Shown one piece after another: positions 27,613-37,500 of a stretch of 64,000 bases of DNA; position 1 is the stretch's first letter, and every line of letters starts with the position of its first letter. Below the pieces are notes generated by a model. It was given only the letters and a program-made list of their open reading frames with translations. It did no database searches and was not told where the DNA came from. The position numbers were made by a program, and so were the translations under genes. Source of the DNA: Candidatus Zixiibacteriota bacterium (GTDB taxonomy: Bacteria; Zixibacteria; MSB-5A5; GN15; FEB-12); contig JACZWU010000003.1 of assembly GCA_022571985.1 (NCBI GenBank), positions 62,001 through 126,000 on the forward strand, in the 5' to 3' direction.

Positions 27613-28554
27613 ATGAAATATAGAAGAATTGGTAGTAGCGGACTAAAAGTATCAGAAATATCGCTGGGGGCCTGGCTTACTTATGGCCGCTCGGTAGATG
27701 ACAAGCTCTCAGAATCTATTATACATAAGGCGATAGAATCTGGTGTAAACTTTATTGATATCGCCGATGCTTACGCCGGTGGCAGCGCCGAGAAAGCTGT
27801 CGGCCAGGCTATCAAACTGTTTAAGCGCTCTGATCTGGTTATTTCTACCAAACTCTTCTGGCCGATGTCGGATAATGTCAACGACCGCGGACTGAGCCGT
27901 AAACATATAATGGAATCGATAGACAAGTCGCTCAAACGAATCGGCACAGATTATGTCGATATTTATTTCTGTCATCGCTATGACGAAGAAACCGAAGTTG
28001 AAGAAACTGTACGGGCTATGGACGACCTGATACGACAGGGGAAAATTCTTTACTGGGGAACTTCGGTCTGGGAAGCTGACCAGATTCAAAAAGCCAATGA
28101 CATCGCTCAGAAATTTGGCGCTTACGCCCCGATAGTGGAACAGCCGCAATACAATATGCTCGACCGGCATATCGAGACAAAGATAATGCCTGCTTGTAGC
28201 TCAAACGGTATGGGTTTTACGGTCTGGTCGCCGCTGGCGGGAGGGATTTTGACCGGCAAATATGTAGACGACATTCCCAAAGGCAGCCGCGCCGATACCA
28301 CCCAGTTTGTAACTGATGAACTTACAGCTGAAAACAGAAGTAAAGTAATCGATCTGCTGGCGCTGGCCCGGAAACACGACCTTACTCTGGCGCAGCTGGC
28401 TCTGGCCTGGGTCTTAAAGAGAGAGGAAATCGCTTGTGCTATTATTGGGGCAACCAGCTTAAAGCAGCTCGAAGAAAATCTTAAGGCCAAAGACGTGGAG
28501 CTTGGCGCTGAAATTATGGAACCAATAGAAGAAATTCTTGAAAATAAATATTAA
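27613..28554 (+). CDS. Aldo/keto reductase, KCNAB (voltage-gated potassium channel beta) type
   Basis: This 313-residue (beta/alpha)8 reductase uses NADPH. The N-terminus 'MKYRRIGSSGLKVSEISLG' and the catalytic set Asp-Tyr-Lys-His ('FIDIADAYAGG', 'STKLFWP', 'YFCHRYDEE') are those of the KCNAB/YghZ branch. Real substrates are usually small aldehydes or ketones, here unknown. The start at 27613 is chosen because AAAGG lies 5 bases upstream and the conserved N-terminus begins there. It is monocistronic between the men operon and a lipoprotein gene. Confidence 0.88.
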   Translation: MKYRRIGSSGLKVSEISLGAWLTYGRSVDDKLSESIIHKAIESGVNFIDIADAYAGGSAEKAVGQAIKLFKRSDLVISTKLFWPMSDNVNDRGLSRKHIMESIDKSLKRIGTDYVDIYFCHRYDEETEVEETVRAMDDLIRQGKILYWGTSVWEADQIQKANDIAQKFGAYAPIVEQPQYNMLDRHIETKIMPACSSNGMGFTVWSPLAGGILTGKYVDDIPKGSRADTTQFVTDELTAENRSKVIDLLALARKHDLTLAQLALAWVLKREEIACAIIGATSLKQLEENLKAKDVELGAEIMEPIEEILENKY

Positions 28555-28618
28555 ATAAATTAAATTTTTTAGTAGACCTTGATAATTATCAGAGTCATTA
28601 TTGTAGACGGAGGAAATT

Positions 28619-29044
28619 ATGGAAAATCATTCAAAGTATATCATAGCCGGCCTGTTCGTCTTACTATGCCTGAGCGCCTGTACCAAGATTGACTACATCG
28701 GCGAAGAATATCCGCCCACCACTCATGTTGATCTGTTTTTTGATATTGACGATGTCACCCGCGAGCATAAAGTAATGGGGAATCTTATTGCCACCGCCGA
28801 TGATGGGGTCAGTACAGAAAAAATGCAAAAGAAGATAATTGAGAAGGCTATGAAAAAAGGCGCTGACGCAGTTGTAATAATGGGTTTTGAAAAATATCAA
28901 TCCGGTGAGTCTACCACTTATAGAGAAACTTCCGAAGAGGGCAAAACCAAAAAGGGAACATCCAAAACAACCACAACAGCTACCAGTTCAACATCGGTTA
29001 AAGAAAAGAAGCAAATCAAGGCGGTTTTCCTAAAATATTTGTAA
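28619..29044 (+). CDS. Small lipoprotein of unknown function
   Basis: This 141-residue protein has a signal peptide with lipobox 'LSAC' near residue 21. The short mature part contains a Lys-rich segment ('MQKKIIEKAMKKGADAVVI') followed by a Thr/Ser-rich low-complexity stretch (residues about 100-130). The middle resembles small YajG/DUF4156-like stress lipoproteins in which a beta strand ends in 'ADAVVIMGFE'; this is a weak resemblance. An AGGAG ribosome-binding site stands 7 bases before the ATG. Confidence 0.65.
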   Translation: MENHSKYIIAGLFVLLCLSACTKIDYIGEEYPPTTHVDLFFDIDDVTREHKVMGNLIATADDGVSTEKMQKKIIEKAMKKGADAVVIMGFEKYQSGESTTYRETSEEGKTKKGTSKTTTTATSSTSVKEKKQIKAVFLKYL

Positions 29045-29201
29045 TAATACTGTCGTTACTTGCGTCTCATCAATAAGGCTTCATATAGTTGGAAAAGTAG
29101 TGACAATTTTCTGTTGCTGACAAATATTCGCCTCCTGCAAACATGAACAATTCCGATATTAACAATACCTGCCAATAGAAATTTCAAACCAGAGGAATCT
29201 A

Positions 29202-31343
29202 ATGATTAATATATGCCGCAAGAGCCGACTCAATCTCAGGAATATGATTTTGCTTGCGACCGTTGCGATATTAACGGCGATCATCTCTTCATGTACAGTT
29301 ACCGAAATCCCAAAACCGCCTGTGGCGAAAATTGAAGCCAAAGTAGATACCAGTTTTGGTGATATCCGCATAGATAATTATTTCTGGCTCAGACAAAGAG
29401 GTGACTCTGCGGTTATAGATTATCTCAATGAAGAAAACGCCTACACTAAAGCAATGATGAAACATACTGAGAACATGCAGGAAGATTTGTATGAAGAACT
29501 TCTCGGGCGTATCAAAGAGACGGACGAAGAGGTGCCTGTCAAAAAGGGTGATTATTTTTATTACAGCCGCACCGTAGAAGGACAGCAGTACAAAATTTAC
29601 TGTCGCAAAAAAGGCAGCCTGGACGCTGACGAAGAAATAATTTTGAATGTAAACGAGCTTGCTGAAGGTCACGAATTTTTGTCAATAGGAATATTCGAAG
29701 TCAGCTACAACCACGAGCTTTTGGCATATTCGGTTGATACCAGCGGCTCGGAGACTTATGACCTTTATGTCAAGAATCTGAATACCGGCAAATTGTATGA
29801 CGATGTCATCCCGAATACTTCCTCGACGGCAGCATGGGGTAACGACAATCAAAATATCTTCTATACCACTGACGATGAAGCCAGAAGGCCCTATAAACTT
29901 TTCCGGCACAGGTTGGGAGACAGCCTCGAAAATGATCTGCTGTTATATACTGAGACAGATGAAAAATTCTTTTTGTATATAGCCAAGACAAAAAGCAAAA
30001 AATATCTGCTGCAGTATTCCGAAAGTATAACTACTACTGAGATTCACTTTCTTGATGCCGACAACCCCACCGGCAAATTCAAAGTCATCCACCCCCGCCA
30101 GCAGGATATGGAATACGATGTCGCCCATCATGGCACTGATTTTTATGTCAAGACCAACGAAAATGCCAAAAATTTCAAACTTATGAAAACTCCGGTTCGC
30201 AGCCCCGGTAAATCAAATTGGCGCCAGGTAATTCCGCATAGAAAAGAAATTAAGATTGAAGATGTTGATGTTTTTGAGAACCATCTGGTCATATATGAAC
30301 GTGAAAACGGGCTTGAAAATATCCGGATTCTCAATCTGCAAACGGGCGAGAACCACCATATTGAGTTTCCTGAACCGGTCTACGGCTTAAGAACACAAAG
30401 TAATCCGGAATTTGAAATCGACCAGTTGCGCTTTATGTATTACTCGATGGTTACGCCTAAGAATGTCTTTGACTACAATATGAACACTAAAGATCGTGAG
30501 CTCAAAAAAGAGTATGAAGTAATTGGCTATAACAAATCACTTTATGAAACCAAACGAATATTTGCCGAAGCCGAAGACGGCACAAAAATCCCAATTTCAA
30601 TAGTGTACAAGAAAGATTTTCGACAGGATGGCACCAGACCGCTCTATCTGTATGCTTACGGTTCTTACGGCTATAGCATGGAACCGTATTTCTCTTCTAA
30701 TCGTATCAGCTATCTGGACCGGGGCTTTGCTTTTGCAATAGCCCATATCAGAGGCGGCAGCGAAATGGGACGCTACTGGTATGACGAAGGTAAACTCTTA
30801 AATAAGAAAAACACTTTTACCGATTTTATAGCCTGCGCCGAACACTTGATAAACGAAAATTATACAACAAGTAACAGGCTAGTCATAAGCGGCGGTTCAG
30901 CTGGCGGTCTCTTGATGGGCGCTGTTTTGAACATGCGGCCGGATTTGTTTGAAGTAGCCGTTGCCGATGTCCCGTTTGTAGATGTAATAAATACGATGCT
31001 GGATGAGACTATTCCACTAACAGTTACAGAATACGAAGAATGGGGTAACCCCCATGATTCTGTCTTCTATACCTATATAAAATCCTATTCTCCTTATGAC
31101 AATGTCAGCGCCAAAGAATATCCTCACATGCTGATAACTGCCGGAATTAATGATCCCAGGGTACCATATTGGGAGGCGGCCAAGTGGACCGCCAAGCTGC
31201 GCGCCAATAACCTGGGCGATAACTGGCTGCTGTTGAAAACAAACATGGGCGCCGGTCATATGGGTGCTTCGGGAAGATATGATTATCTTAAAGAGATCGC
31301 ATTCGAAATGGCATTCATATATGACAGGCTGGATATTGACTGA
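29202..31343 (+). CDS. Prolyl oligopeptidase-family serine peptidase (S9A), lipoprotein form
   Basis: This 713-residue enzyme is of the oligopeptidase B/protease II type. A lipobox-like 'IISSC' near residue 30 suggests lipid anchoring in the envelope. A seven-bladed propeller fills residues about 80-430. The hydrolase domain follows with the nucleophile serine in 'ISGGSAGGLLMGAV', the Asp in 'GINDPRVPYWEAAKW' and the His in 'GAGHMGASGRYD'. It cleaves short peptides after basic residues (family knowledge). Together with the dockerin proteases it points to peptide scavenging. It ends before a strong terminator. Confidence 0.9.
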   Translation: MINICRKSRLNLRNMILLATVAILTAIISSCTVTEIPKPPVAKIEAKVDTSFGDIRIDNYFWLRQRGDSAVIDYLNEENAYTKAMMKHTENMQEDLYEELLGRIKETDEEVPVKKGDYFYYSRTVEGQQYKIYCRKKGSLDADEEIILNVNELAEGHEFLSIGIFEVSYNHELLAYSVDTSGSETYDLYVKNLNTGKLYDDVIPNTSSTAAWGNDNQNIFYTTDDEARRPYKLFRHRLGDSLENDLLLYTETDEKFFLYIAKTKSKKYLLQYSESITTTEIHFLDADNPTGKFKVIHPRQQDMEYDVAHHGTDFYVKTNENAKNFKLMKTPVRSPGKSNWRQVIPHRKEIKIEDVDVFENHLVIYERENGLENIRILNLQTGENHHIEFPEPVYGLRTQSNPEFEIDQLRFMYYSMVTPKNVFDYNMNTKDRELKKEYEVIGYNKSLYETKRIFAEAEDGTKIPISIVYKKDFRQDGTRPLYLYAYGSYGYSMEPYFSSNRISYLDRGFAFAIAHIRGGSEMGRYWYDEGKLLNKKNTFTDFIACAEHLINENYTTSNRLVISGGSAGGLLMGAVLNMRPDLFEVAVADVPFVDVINTMLDETIPLTVTEYEEWGNPHDSVFYTYIKSYSPYDNVSAKEYPHMLITAGINDPRVPYWEAAKWTAKLRANNLGDNWLLLKTNMGAGHMGASGRYDYLKEIAFEMAFIYDRLDID

Positions 31344-31353
31344 GATAAAAAAT

Positions 31354-31403
31354 AAATGGAGGACCCAACCTAACCAAAACCCAAAAATTAAGGTCCTCCA
31401 TTT
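31354..31403. terminator. Bidirectional terminator between the S9 peptidase gene and tRNA-Glu
   Basis: AAATGGAGGACC and GGTCCTCCATTT form a perfect 12-bp inverted repeat around a 26-base loop. T-rich sequence follows on both strands, so it can end both the peptidase transcript and the oppositely transcribed tRNA. Confidence 0.75.
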
Positions 31404-31412
31404 TCTTTGATT

Positions 31413-31484
31413 TAGCGGTACGGGGAATCGAACCCCGGTTTGATGGCTGAGAACCATCCGTCCTGACCACTAGACGATACCGCC
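31413..31484 (-). tRNA. tRNA-Glu (anticodon CUC)
   Basis: The 72-base minus-strand segment folds into a full cloverleaf. A 7-bp acceptor stem (GGCGGTA with TACCGCT, one G-U pair) is followed by a D arm with GTCTAGTGGTCAGGAC, the anticodon stem GATGG/CCATC with loop TTCTCAG, and a T arm with TTCGATT. The anticodon CTC is at 31449-31451 on the plus strand as GAG. CCA is not encoded. A consensus promoter lies directly upstream. Confidence 0.97.
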
Positions 31485-31522
31485 TGAATCAATGCGCAAC
31501 GCCAAAAAAGCAACGCAGATTC

Positions 31523-31551
31523 ATATTATGCTCTAAGCTGCAAACTGTCAA
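31523..31551 (-). promoter_or_regulatory. Strong sigma70-type promoter of tRNA-Glu
   Basis: A perfect TTGACA and TAATAT are 17 bp apart on the minus strand. The predicted start is about 30 bases before the mature tRNA, as expected for a processed tRNA precursor. Confidence 0.8.
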
Positions 31552-31835
31552 GTCTTGCTAACTTATTGATTTGCAGCAGCTTACAATATTCAAACGGCTA
31601 ATTTGAAGCTGTTCATTGGCTTGTCAAAACAACAAATTCAACACTTTTTTAGTTTATTTCAACTTTTTCCTGTTAATGTCACTGCCAGAGTGGCAGGCCT
31701 AGACAGTTCTATGTCATATTCTTCGATATCGGCCTGGTAATCGATAATTTAGCCAGGATCTGCTAACATTATTGTAGATAACTTTCCAAAACTCTCTTAT
31801 ATCAATTCTAAATAGAAAAAGGCAAACAAGATAAA
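31552..31835. other. Intergenic region without a recognised gene
   Basis: These 284 bases lie between the tRNA promoter and the Lon-like gene. They are AT-rich and contain no long open frame, hairpin or repeat seen elsewhere in the window. The Lon-like gene promoter is presumably here, but no convincing -35/-10 pair was found. Confidence 0.5.
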
Positions 31836-34313
31836 ATGGCAGTCAAAAGAAAAAAGGCAAAAGAACTCAGCTACAAAGAGGCCTCCCACCGTATAGATTT
31901 CACATTTAAGGGAATTAAGTCCTCAGCAGATGTAGAACCCTGCCGGGGCATTATCGGTCAGCATAAGGCAATTGCAGCCATAAGAACCGGCCTTAAAGTA
32001 AAAGGCCGCGGTTATAATATTTTCATATCTGGAACCTCCGGCACCGGCCGTAACTCGGCCATCATGCATTTTCTGGAGCAGGAGTTAAAAAATGTCAAGC
32101 CGAGGCTGAGAGATTTTTGCTATGTCAATAATTTCAAAAACGAAGACAAGCCCCGCCTTTTGATTTTTAATCCGGGCGATGGCCGTCGCTTCAAACGCGA
32201 TATGGGCTACCTGGTTAGTTCGATACGCAAAGCGGTGCCTAAAATATTTATGTCCGAAGATTACAAGGACAGGCACAGCCGGGTCTCGCGCGAATTTGAG
32301 GGGCGCCAAAAAGATTTAATCGGCAATTTTGAAGACAGACTCACAGCGGAAGGTTTTGTGATGGTTCAGCTACAATCCGGCATGACCACCCGTAACGAAA
32401 TTCAGCCGCTTGTTGACGGCGAACCAAACTCACTTGATAAACTTGAGAAGCTTGCGGCGGAAGGAAATTTTTCCGAATCAAAGCTCGATGAATTCCGTCG
32501 CCGTTGGGACAGCCTCAGAAGAGAATTCGATGTTGTCTCTGTTGAATCAAAAAAGCTGTCGAACAAACTTGATGATGCCCTTGAAAAACTTGATTACTCT
32601 ATGATCGCCCCGCTCATAACCGACAAAGCCTCGCTGCTCAGACGGCGTTATCAGATTGAAAAAGTTATTTCTTATCTCGACGAAGTTGAAGAAGCCCTGC
32701 TATCGGACCTTGACAGATTCCGGGAAGCTCAGCCCCGCCGGGGCGAGCAGGAGGCTCCCCCCTATCGCAAGCGCGAGCCGTTTGAAGAATTTTCTGTTAA
32801 TCTGATTCTTGACCATGCTGATACCAAAAAAGTTCCGCTGATGGTTGAAAAATCACCATCGTATAAAAATCTGTTTGGATCATTGGAGCGGGTGGTTGAC
32901 AGATTCGGTTACTGGCGGACAGACTTCACCAGAATCTTTACCGGCTCTATCATAAAAGCAACAGGTGGATTTTTATTGGTTAATGCCATGGACCTGCTGA
33001 CGGAGCCCGGAGTCTGGCTTAATCTGAAGCGTGCCATAAGGAACTCTGAGGTTGAAATAGCCGCTTACGATCCTTTTTATATGATGGCCGGAGCAGGTAT
33101 AAAACCCGAACCGATACCGCTTGATGTCAAAGTTGTGCTGATTGGCCAGAGTGACACTTATAATTTGCTCTGGCAATGGGATGAAGATTTCAAACGGATT
33201 TTCAAAATCAAAGCGGAATTTGATAGCGTCATAAAACTCAATAAAACAAATGTAAAAAATTATTTTCAATTTATAAAACTCATCATCGAACAGGTCAAGC
33301 TTCCTGATTTTGACCTTTCAGGAATGCAGGCTATAACCGAATACGGTCAGAGGCTTTCGGGTCAAAGGAACAAGCTGACCTCGCGCTTTTCTTCTATTGC
33401 CGATTTGATAAAAGAGTCGGCGCTGTGTGCCGAGCAGAACAAGAGCAAACAGGTCAACCGCCGGGATGTTGAGTGCGCCGTAGAACAGAAAAAGTATCGT
33501 GCAAACCTGATCGAAGAAAAAGTGCAGGAGATGTATGACAACGAAACTTTGCTGGTCTCTACTTCGGGTTCTGCGACAGGGCAAATTAATGCTCTGGCTG
33601 TGTACAAAGTTGGAGAATATTCTTTCGGGCGGCCGACACGGATTACTGCTTCGGTATCTTTAGGACGCGCCGGAATAATTAATGTCGAGCGTGAAGCTGA
33701 CCTTTCAGGACCTATTCATACCAAAGGCGTGCTGGTGCTGACAGGCTATTTGCGCCATCTGTTTGCACAGGATAAACCGATGGCCATGTCTGCCTCGATT
33801 ACATTTGAGCAGTCATATTCTGGCATTGACGGTGATTCGGCCTCGGCGGCAGAGATATTCGTCTTAATCTCGGCACTGACACAGATTCCTATAAAGCAGG
33901 GCATTGCTGTCACCGGTTCTGTAAATCAACACGGAGAGATTCAGCCTATTGGCGGAGTCAACGAAAAGATCGAAGGCTTTTATGATGTTTGCAAATCACG
34001 CCGAATGACAGGTAGTCAGGGAGTTATCATTCCGCACCAGAATGTACAGGAGCTGATGCTTCGTTCTGACGTTCTTGAGGCCATCAGGAAAGGCAGGTTC
34101 TTCGTCTATCCCATCAGAACAATCGAAGAAGGTATAGAAATTTTAACCGGTAAACCTGCCGGCAAACGCAACCGCAACAACAAGTTCACGCCCGGCTCTG
34201 TTTTTGCCAGGGCTGATGACAAACTTCGCCAAATGGCTATTTTGTTAGACAGGTTTGGCAAAGACGCTAAGCCCCATAACAACTCGAATAAGAAACTTAA
34301 ATCCAATAAATAA
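31836..34313 (+). CDS. Lon-like ATP-dependent protease (AAA+ domain with Lon catalytic domain)
   Basis: This 825-residue protein belongs to the Lon-related COG1067 group rather than classical LonA. The N-terminal AAA region has a Walker A-like 'GTSGTGRNSA' with Arg where Lys is usual. A coiled-coil insertion spans about residues 140-290. The C-terminal peptidase has the Ser-Lys dyad: Ser in 'DGDSASAAEIF' and Lys in 'GGVNEKIEGFYDV'. These proteases degrade damaged or regulatory proteins; the physiological substrates are unknown. AAGG stands about 12 bases before the ATG. It ends at a strong bidirectional terminator. Confidence 0.9.
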   Translation: MAVKRKKAKELSYKEASHRIDFTFKGIKSSADVEPCRGIIGQHKAIAAIRTGLKVKGRGYNIFISGTSGTGRNSAIMHFLEQELKNVKPRLRDFCYVNNFKNEDKPRLLIFNPGDGRRFKRDMGYLVSSIRKAVPKIFMSEDYKDRHSRVSREFEGRQKDLIGNFEDRLTAEGFVMVQLQSGMTTRNEIQPLVDGEPNSLDKLEKLAAEGNFSESKLDEFRRRWDSLRREFDVVSVESKKLSNKLDDALEKLDYSMIAPLITDKASLLRRRYQIEKVISYLDEVEEALLSDLDRFREAQPRRGEQEAPPYRKREPFEEFSVNLILDHADTKKVPLMVEKSPSYKNLFGSLERVVDRFGYWRTDFTRIFTGSIIKATGGFLLVNAMDLLTEPGVWLNLKRAIRNSEVEIAAYDPFYMMAGAGIKPEPIPLDVKVVLIGQSDTYNLLWQWDEDFKRIFKIKAEFDSVIKLNKTNVKNYFQFIKLIIEQVKLPDFDLSGMQAITEYGQRLSGQRNKLTSRFSSIADLIKESALCAEQNKSKQVNRRDVECAVEQKKYRANLIEEKVQEMYDNETLLVSTSGSATGQINALAVYKVGEYSFGRPTRITASVSLGRAGIINVEREADLSGPIHTKGVLVLTGYLRHLFAQDKPMAMSASITFEQSYSGIDGDSASAAEIFVLISALTQIPIKQGIAVTGSVNQHGEIQPIGGVNEKIEGFYDVCKSRRMTGSQGVIIPHQNVQELMLRSDVLEAIRKGRFFVYPIRTIEEGIEILTGKPAGKRNRNNKFTPGSVFARADDKLRQMAILLDRFGKDAKPHNNSNKKLKSNK

Positions 34314-34527
34314 ATTGCAGTTCAAATATCACCGGCTCTTTTTGTTTTTCTTTTTTCAGGAATGCAAAAATAGTCAGCCTGTCATTTTTCACTTGACCTA
34401 TAAGAGCGAATATGACTTTTTTAGTTTGTATCCGATAGCAGCAGATGCTCGATGCGCAAAGCCAAAAGAAAGCACGCAACTCACTCTTGGTGCGCTTACG
34501 GAAGCATCGCCTGAGTTTTCATCACTC

Positions 34528-34556
34528 AAAAAAAGCGGCTGCATAGCAGCCGCTTT
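34528..34556. terminator. Bidirectional rho-independent terminator
   Basis: AAAAGCGGCTGC and GCAGCCGCTTTT pair around a 3-base loop, with A-runs before and T-runs after. It lies between the converging Lon-like and peptidase/propeller/barrel genes and can serve both. Confidence 0.88.
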
Positions 34557-34588
34557 TGGTTTATCTCACAACTCGGATTTAAGTTTTT

Positions 34589-37500
34589 TTAAAAACCCGC
34601 TCCGAATGAAAAGTATGAAGTTGAGTGCGGCTCTATGCTGTTGAAATCTGTCGCCCAGGCCAGGTCGTAGCGAAGCAGTAAGAAGCCTAAATTGGCTCTC
34701 ATTCCAAATCCAAAACCAGAACGTAAATCTTTCAGCCTGCTGTTACCTCCTTCACTGGTACCCCCCTTAAAATTGCTGCCAAACCAGGCCGACCCGATAT
34801 CAAAAAACATGGCGCCCTGTACTCTGGCGATTGTCATACGCAGCGGGAAACGCATTGCAAAATAGTCTATCATGGGAAAACGAAATTCCAGATTGACCAG
34901 GCCGTAGCGGTCACCGGATAATTCATAATATGGTATGCCTCGGAGCGGCGTGACGACATCTGCAAAATACAAATTTTCGACTTCGAATACTCTGGCATCA
35001 AGCGTGCGGTTGCCGATCCAGTTGGTGGTACCACCAAGAAAGTATTGTTTGGGAGTTGAGCCGAAAGATGCTGCTCCTGACATACGAAAAGCGAAAGAAT
35101 AGCCGCTGCCAAAGTGCCAGTACTTACGGTAGTCAAGCTCAGCTGCATAGAACTCAATGTCACCGGCATTAAACAGATTAACACTGGCTTCTAAATCAAT
35201 TCTCATGCGACGGCCGTTTAGCGGACCGGTGATACCCCAGACAATATTATCAAAGATCCAGGAGAGTTCCCCGGTACTCACTTTTGAACTGCGGTCAGGC
35301 GGACTTCCTAAATCATAGTATTGGCGGTCAATGAAATATTGAGAGGCGGTAAAGTCAATCCGGCTGAATACAGAGAACGGCCTCCGGGCATAAAACTGCA
35401 AACCATAGAATCTGTCAGAAAAAAGGCGCCCAAGCGGGTCCAGGTAGAAATACTTGGAATGAAAAAAACCACCGCCCAGGCTGGTGCGTTTTCTATTATA
35501 AAGATAAAAGGCCTGAATATTGGACTGGTCGATTGTATTGATAAGGTCGGTGGCAATAAAGATCTGGTGGTTCCCCAGATAATCAGAGAAGACAAAGAAA
35601 GTCTGTCCTCTTAAGCCGAAGAAAGTATCATAACCAATGCCGCCGCCGATATAATCGGGTGTAAATTTGGTTTTGTAGTTTCTGATTTCATAATCTTCCC
35701 CCGGAGAGGGCACTTTAATATCATCAAATTCTTTTGGTTCTTTTAACGGCCTGATAATGTCTTCATCTTCGGGAATATCAAACATGAGAGTATCGAGCGG
35801 ATCTTTTTTATTGTCGCCAACGAAAACGAAATCGCCGTCGTGAATTCCTGTTTCTGTAATAACTTTTTCTCTTGCTGTTGAATCCGCGCTGGCTGTGCTG
35901 TCAGAGTTGAGCGAATCAACAGCCGAGTACAGAGTCGTATCTGCTGCCTTAGAAGTCGAGTCAGAACTATCTTCGGCAGCGTCTATGGACATAACACTTT
36001 TGAGTAAATCGTATTCTGATTTGGCAAAAGCAGTCAGTTCAATAACTCCTTCTTCCCCAACAGGGATTATTTCTTTCATGAGAAAGATATCGAAAGCGCC
36101 GTTATGGAATGCTTCAAAGACAAGCTTTTTGCTGCTGGGCGACCATGATACAGAGATTATGCCGGTAAGAATATCAGTTATCGCAAAGTTTTTCAGTTCA
36201 CCATCGGAACTTACGGAATCCAGATAGGCAATATATAAATTATCTATGCCGTTGCGCGACGAAATGAAAGCAAGCTTGGAGCCATCGGGTGAAACCGCGG
36301 GCGATTTATTTTGACCCTTACCCAGGCTCAGGGGCTCAAGCTTTTCTGAGTTAATTTCCAAACTGAATAAATTATAGAAGCCATATTGAAAGCCGCCCGG
36401 CATAAGTACGTCGTGGTGAGTATATACGTGCGCTTCGACCAGACTGTCAACATTCGGATTTGTGGGATGCGGCCTGTCAGATGAAAAAATAAGCGAGCGT
36501 GAGTCTTTTGTCCAGGTGGGATCCAAGTCATCAAAGCGGTCGTTGGTCAGCTGAGTTATTTCGTCGCTCTCTAAATTATAAACGTAAACATCTCTCTGTA
36601 AAACCCTGAGAGCGGTAAAGGCAATTTTCTTTCCGTCGGGTGAGTATTGAGGTGAACGGATATTGTGAAACTTAAATTTGCGGCGCTTAAAAATTTTCCC
36701 TTTTTTTAGATTATAAAACATCAGCGCATCTTCTCCTTTTGACTTGGCCACAAAGACCATATCGCTGCCGTCAGGAGAAAATGACATTCCGGAAACATAA
36801 GCGTGCAGCGATTCCAAGTCAGCAGACTTCGAACCTTTGACCATCCGCTTGACAACTTTACCGTTTTCTGCCGAGATAAGAACAATTTCCGGATAATCCC
36901 AGCGGTCGGTGAAGATAGCAATATGCTCGCCGTCGGGAGAAAAAACTGGTTTTTCGTTAAAGTAAGAACCGTCCTGGCGCGAGCGGGTGAGCTTTTCGGA
37001 GATTTCGTCTACTTCCTTGCGTGTTACAATATCCGGCCAGTAACGTTTTTTCATCTCTTTGGAGAATTCTTTCCAGAATTCTTTTTCGTCTATCCCGATT
37101 GATTCTTTCATTGCTTTATTTAGTGTCAGGTAACGTTTGCCTTTGTATAGAATCTCACCGATTTTCTTTTCGCCGTATTTATCCGCGATGAATTTTATCA
37201 TCGCCTGCCCCTGCTTGTAGGCTGCAAATCCGCCAATTGCCCAGGGGGGTTGTAAGTAATTATTGATGGTGGCGTCGCGTACATACATGTCAGAGAAAGA
37301 ATCCCAGCCATGGCGCGACGAATATTCGGCGTAGCCTTCGGCAAACCATAAAGGCGGCGAAAACAGACGGCGGGTCGATATCAGCGATGTCAATAAGTTG
37401 CCGTAGAGCATATCAAAGATAACGCCGTGCGTCAATTCATGGTGCAGCACATGGCGGAGATCTTCGTAGGAACCATTAAAGTGAACAACCATGCGCTTCT

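Noticed and set aside
34255-34644. 129-codon open frame across the Lon-like gene end and the terminator
   Set aside because: It crosses a clear bidirectional terminator and the ends of two well-supported genes.
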